From positions 1 through 64,000 of the forward strand of contig JAIEMJ010000024.1 in the NCBI GenBank assembly GCA_019752335.1: a stretch of 64,000 nt of DNA, read 5' to 3'. Shown here in pieces: positions 61,802 through 64,000 of this stretch (within the stretch, counting starts at the first letter, position 1; each line of letters opens with the position of its first letter). Made by a program: the position numbers and the translations under genes. The stretch comes from Bryobacteraceae bacterium. GTDB taxonomy: Bacteria > Acidobacteriota > Terriglobia > Bryobacterales > Bryobacteraceae. The notes below the pieces were generated by a model, which did no database searches, was not told the DNA's origin, and was given only the letters and a program-made list of their open reading frames with translations.

Positions 61802-62395
61802 ATGCGAAAAGGGTTTACCCGAAAGCCAAAACCCGACGAACCCGGGCCCCGCGGCAAGAACTACATCACGCCGGCTGGCCTCCAGCGCCTCAAGGAGGAG
61901 CACCGGTTTCTGCTCACCCGGGAACGCCCGGCCGTCACCGACGTCGTGGCGTGGGCGGCCAGTAACGGCGACCGCAGTGAAAACGCCGACTATCAGTACG
62001 GCAAGCGCCGCCTCCGCCAGATCGACAGCCGCATTCGCTTTCTCGCCAAGCGTATCGAAGCCGCGGAAGTGGTGGACCCGGAAGCTCCCCGCCGGGGGGC
62101 GGCGGCGGAACGGGTCTTCTTTGGCGCGACGGTCCTCTATGCCAACGCCGCGGGCGTCGAGCGCACGGTAAGCATCGTGGGCACCGACGAGGTGGATCTC
62201 GACCGCAACCACTTCAGTTGGGTGTCGCCGCTGGGGCGCGCGCTCATGAAGTCGGCCGAGGGCGACTCCGTCGTGCTCCAGGCGCCGGGCGGCGCCGAAG
62301 AGCTCACTGTGCTGGAAGTACGCTACGAACGCATTCCGGTGGAGCCGTTCCGTGAACCCCTCGGCGCCGAGTCCACGCGTAAGCTGAGGACATGA
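61802..62395 (+). CDS. greB: Transcription elongation factor GreB
   Basis: A 197-residue Gre factor that reactivates stalled RNA polymerase by stimulating transcript cleavage. 'ITPAGLQRLKEEHRFLL' begins the coiled-coil, and 'WAASNGDRSENADYQYGKRRLRQIDSRIRF' carries the two catalytic acidic residues at the coil tip, Asp and Glu of 'GDRSENADY'. The C-terminal FKBP-like domain has 'GVERTVSIVGTDEVD' and 'VSPLGRALM'. The 'YQYGKR' pattern identifies the GreB type rather than GreA. It has its own promoter region; no terminator is visible. Confidence 0.95.
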   Translation: MRKGFTRKPKPDEPGPRGKNYITPAGLQRLKEEHRFLLTRERPAVTDVVAWAASNGDRSENADYQYGKRRLRQIDSRIRFLAKRIEAAEVVDPEAPRRGAAAERVFFGATVLYANAAGVERTVSIVGTDEVDLDRNHFSWVSPLGRALMKSAEGDSVVLQAPGGAEELTVLEVRYERIPVEPFREPLGAESTRKLRT

Positions 62396-62470
62396 GGCTC
62401 GCCCGTGGCCTCTTCTGGTCCGCGCCGCCGATTCCCTGCACGTTCCGGAGGTGATCGTCATCATTGGTAT

Positions 62471-62923
62471 ATGCGAATCTTGCTGGCAATAGTAGCGGCG
62501 TTTCTTTGTGGCTGCGCGAGTTGGAAGACTCACTACGAAGCCAGATCGCCTGACGGGAAGACCAAAGTTAGCTTGTTGAGAGAGAAACCGCTGCTCCCGG
62601 CTCCGGACGTACGGGTGAAGGTCCTGGTGGAACGCGATGGCCGCACCGTTACGGTGGCGACGAGAGGTGACTGTTGGCCAGAATTCACGCATGTTGCCTG
62701 GTCCGGGCAGGTCTTTTCTTTAGTGATGGATGGAGCCGTGTGCGGCGGATTGACTATCGCTTACGATGTCGAGGCCGGCCGGGCAGTCGACTTCGAACGA
62801 ACGCGTCCGTGGTTGGCGGCGTCGCTCATGAAGAAGTTCGAGATCGGAGAACTGGCCTTGCGGCCGTACGGCGGAGACCCCATCCGTTGGGCGCTGCGGC
62901 AGGAAGTGTCTCCTTCCCGTTGA
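62471..62923 (+). CDS. Putative lipoprotein of unknown function
   Basis: A 150-residue protein. Start 62471 gives a lipoprotein signal ('RILLAIVAAFLCGC', Cys at ~15); a longer frame from 62405 lacks one. The mature part shows alternating strands ('TKVSLLREKPLLPAPDVRVKVLVE', then 'SLVMDGAVCGGLTIAYDVEAG') and two Cys that could form a disulfide. No family was recognised. It follows greB by 75 nt and may be read from the same region. Confidence 0.7.
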   Translation: MRILLAIVAAFLCGCASWKTHYEARSPDGKTKVSLLREKPLLPAPDVRVKVLVERDGRTVTVATRGDCWPEFTHVAWSGQVFSLVMDGAVCGGLTIAYDVEAGRAVDFERTRPWLAASLMKKFEIGELALRPYGGDPIRWALRQEVSPSR

Positions 62924-63031
62924 ATTGGCGGGATTGCCTCCCGTAGAAGTAGTCGCTTGAAGGGCCGCATCCCCACGCCCCCCGCGATCTGTACGAAAAT
63001 CGAGGATCCGGAGGATGGAAACAAACCCAGC

Positions 63032-63895
63032 ATGATTCGGGTTCTCGTCGCGGGCGCTACCGGCGCCCTGGGCCAACATGTCGTACGTGAACTGGATAGC
63101 CGCGGACTCACCGTTCGCGCCCTCTGCCGCGTCCGCGAACGCGCCGCCAGCTTACCCATTCGCACCGAAATCGCCCTCGGCGACGCCTTGCGCCCGCGCA
63201 CGCTGGGCGGCGTGCTCAGCGACGTCGATGTCGTCTTCTCCTGCCTCGGACAAAGCCTCAGCCCGAGGAGGCTCGGCTTCCGCGCGCCCGGCTACTTCGA
63301 CGTCGACGTCCCCGCGAATCTCACTCTGCTGCGGCGCGCCGTCCGGGCCGGTGTCCGCCGTTTCATCTATGTCTCCGCCTGCCAGGCCAGCCGCTTCCCG
63401 GACATCGACTACCTGGCGGCCCACGCCCAAGTCGCCCAGGCGGTGCGGGAATCCGGGCTCGAATACGGCATCCTTGAACCCGCGCCGTTCTTTTCGCAAT
63501 TCCATGCACTGGTGCATCAGGCCCGCGACCGGCGGCTGATGCAGTTTGGTCCCAGCACGGCGCGCACCAATCCGATCGCCGAAGAGGATCTCGCCTTCGT
63601 CTGCGCGGACCTGGTTGAAAGCGCGCGCTCCCATGTGGTCCCGGTCGGAGGGCCCGAGATCTTCACGCGCCGCGAGATTCTGGAGGAGGCCTGCGCGGCG
63701 GCCCGCGTTCCGGCGCGCGTACAGCGCATGCCCACCTGGGTGCTCGATACCGGCGGCTGGGCCTGCCGCGCTTTCGCGCCGCGCCTGGCCCAACTCGCCG
63801 AATATCACAGTCTGCAATGCCGTGAGGACTTCATCGCTCCCCCGCGCGGCGCCCGCCGCCTTTCCGAATACCTCCGCGACCTCCCAGCCATCTAA
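63032..63895 (+). CDS. NmrA/SDR-like NAD(P)-binding protein
   Basis: A 287-residue protein of the atypical SDR (NmrA/YwnB) type. Start 63032 is chosen because the Rossmann motif follows at once: 'IRVLVAGATGALGQHVVREL'. 'VDVVFSCLGQSLS' and 'RFIYVSACQASRFPDIDYLAAHAQ' match the family, and 'GLEYGILEPAPFFSQFHALVHQA' lines the substrate region. The Tyr-Lys pair is not in the standard SDR position, so it may bind NADP as a sensor rather than catalyse. The last complete gene before the window edge. Confidence 0.88.
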   Translation: MIRVLVAGATGALGQHVVRELDSRGLTVRALCRVRERAASLPIRTEIALGDALRPRTLGGVLSDVDVVFSCLGQSLSPRRLGFRAPGYFDVDVPANLTLLRRAVRAGVRRFIYVSACQASRFPDIDYLAAHAQVAQAVRESGLEYGILEPAPFFSQFHALVHQARDRRLMQFGPSTARTNPIAEEDLAFVCADLVESARSHVVPVGGPEIFTRREILEEACAAARVPARVQRMPTWVLDTGGWACRAFAPRLAQLAEYHSLQCREDFIAPPRGARRLSEYLRDLPAI

Positions 63896-63908
63896 ACGCC
63901 TGCGCATA

Positions 63909-64000
63909 ATGAGAGTGATGCGCTTTCTCGTATTTCTTCTTTCGCTCTCTGCCTTGTTGGCCCAGGCTCCGGCGCCGCGGCGCGCCCCGAGCTTTCAATT
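63909..64000 (+). CDS. Start of an exported protein, cut by window edge
   Basis: From ATG 63909 (or 63918) the frame reads a signal peptide ('MRFLVFLLSLSALLAQ') followed by 'PAPRRAPSFQ' and leaves the window. The 'APSFQ' just after the signal is reminiscent of thiol-disulfide oxidoreductases of the TlpA/redoxin type, but too little is present to assign it. Confidence 0.45.
   Translation, partial: MRVMRFLVFLLSLSALLAQAPAPRRAPSFQ

Overview
The window is high-GC bacterial chromosome that most resembles an acidobacterium of the Solibacter/Bryobacter type (Acidobacteriota). This is inferred from gene content. A PadR regulator sits in front of an acidobacterial-type MacB-like permease (ADOP). There is a DUF1592 / DUF1552 / ankyrin export cassette, many Tat or Sec exported sugar enzymes, a class II (B12) ribonucleotide reductase with NrdR, and several VapBC-like modules. 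No phage, insertion sequence, CRISPR array or tRNA gene was seen.

Layout. 1-0.9 kb: the 5' end of a 16S rRNA gene on the minus strand, its leader and a strong promoter. 1.2-6.4 kb: a lipoprotein, a two-gene metal (probably Mg2+) transport unit (PRC-barrel/MgtE-N/CBS protein plus NRAMP-type permease), a Uma2 nuclease, HtpX and a membrane protein. 6.5-12.2 kb: a Gfo/Idh/MocA oxidoreductase, an Rpn-family nuclease, an Ada-like protein, a YHS protein with a possible anti-sigma partner, a VOC protein and a nucleoside hydrolase. 12.3-15.7 kb: ADOP permease, PadR and a YbaN-type protein. 15.8-25.9 kb: an Ntn hydrolase, an orphan AbrB protein, a membrane acyltransferase, DUF2959, then a minus-strand series (TPR protein, a 1043-residue protein of unknown function, M20 peptidase, DUF1801, a decayed TonB-domain gene) and a PIN toxin-antitoxin pair. 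26.2-29.5 kb: an S55 peptidase divergent from exosortase and EpsI.

29.5-37.8 kb: the nrdJ regulatory region and nrdJ, a terminator, a DyP peroxidase, an amidohydrolase, nrdR and gnd. 37.9-41.2 kb: an exported protein and two DinB proteins in overlapping genes, a small membrane protein and an O-methyltransferase. 41.2-46.0 kb: a remnant region and an RND efflux pump without an outer-membrane channel. 46.1-51.4 kb: the DUF1592-DUF1552-ankyrin cassette. 51.4-56.6 kb: a sugar-acid dehydratase-like enzyme, a CE1-type esterase, a GH51 arabinofuranosidase and a dihaem cytochrome. 56.7-64 kb: a DUF433/DUF5615 pair, photolyase, two small overlapping genes before an SDR-DUF2867 protein, a toxin-first PIN/RHH pair, greB, a lipoprotein, an NmrA-like protein and the start of an exported protein.

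The best regulatory reading is at nrdJ. A promoter holds an NrdR-box match inside its spacer, two perfect DnaA boxes plus one near-match lie upstream, and nrdR itself is about 6 kb downstream. Three other palindromes sit where autoregulation is expected: at the PadR start, upstream of the excisionase-like antitoxin, and over the translation start of the PIN/RHH module. The main unknowns are the 1043-residue protein, the Mg2+ pair as a split transporter/regulator, and the haem-containing DUF1592 cassette.
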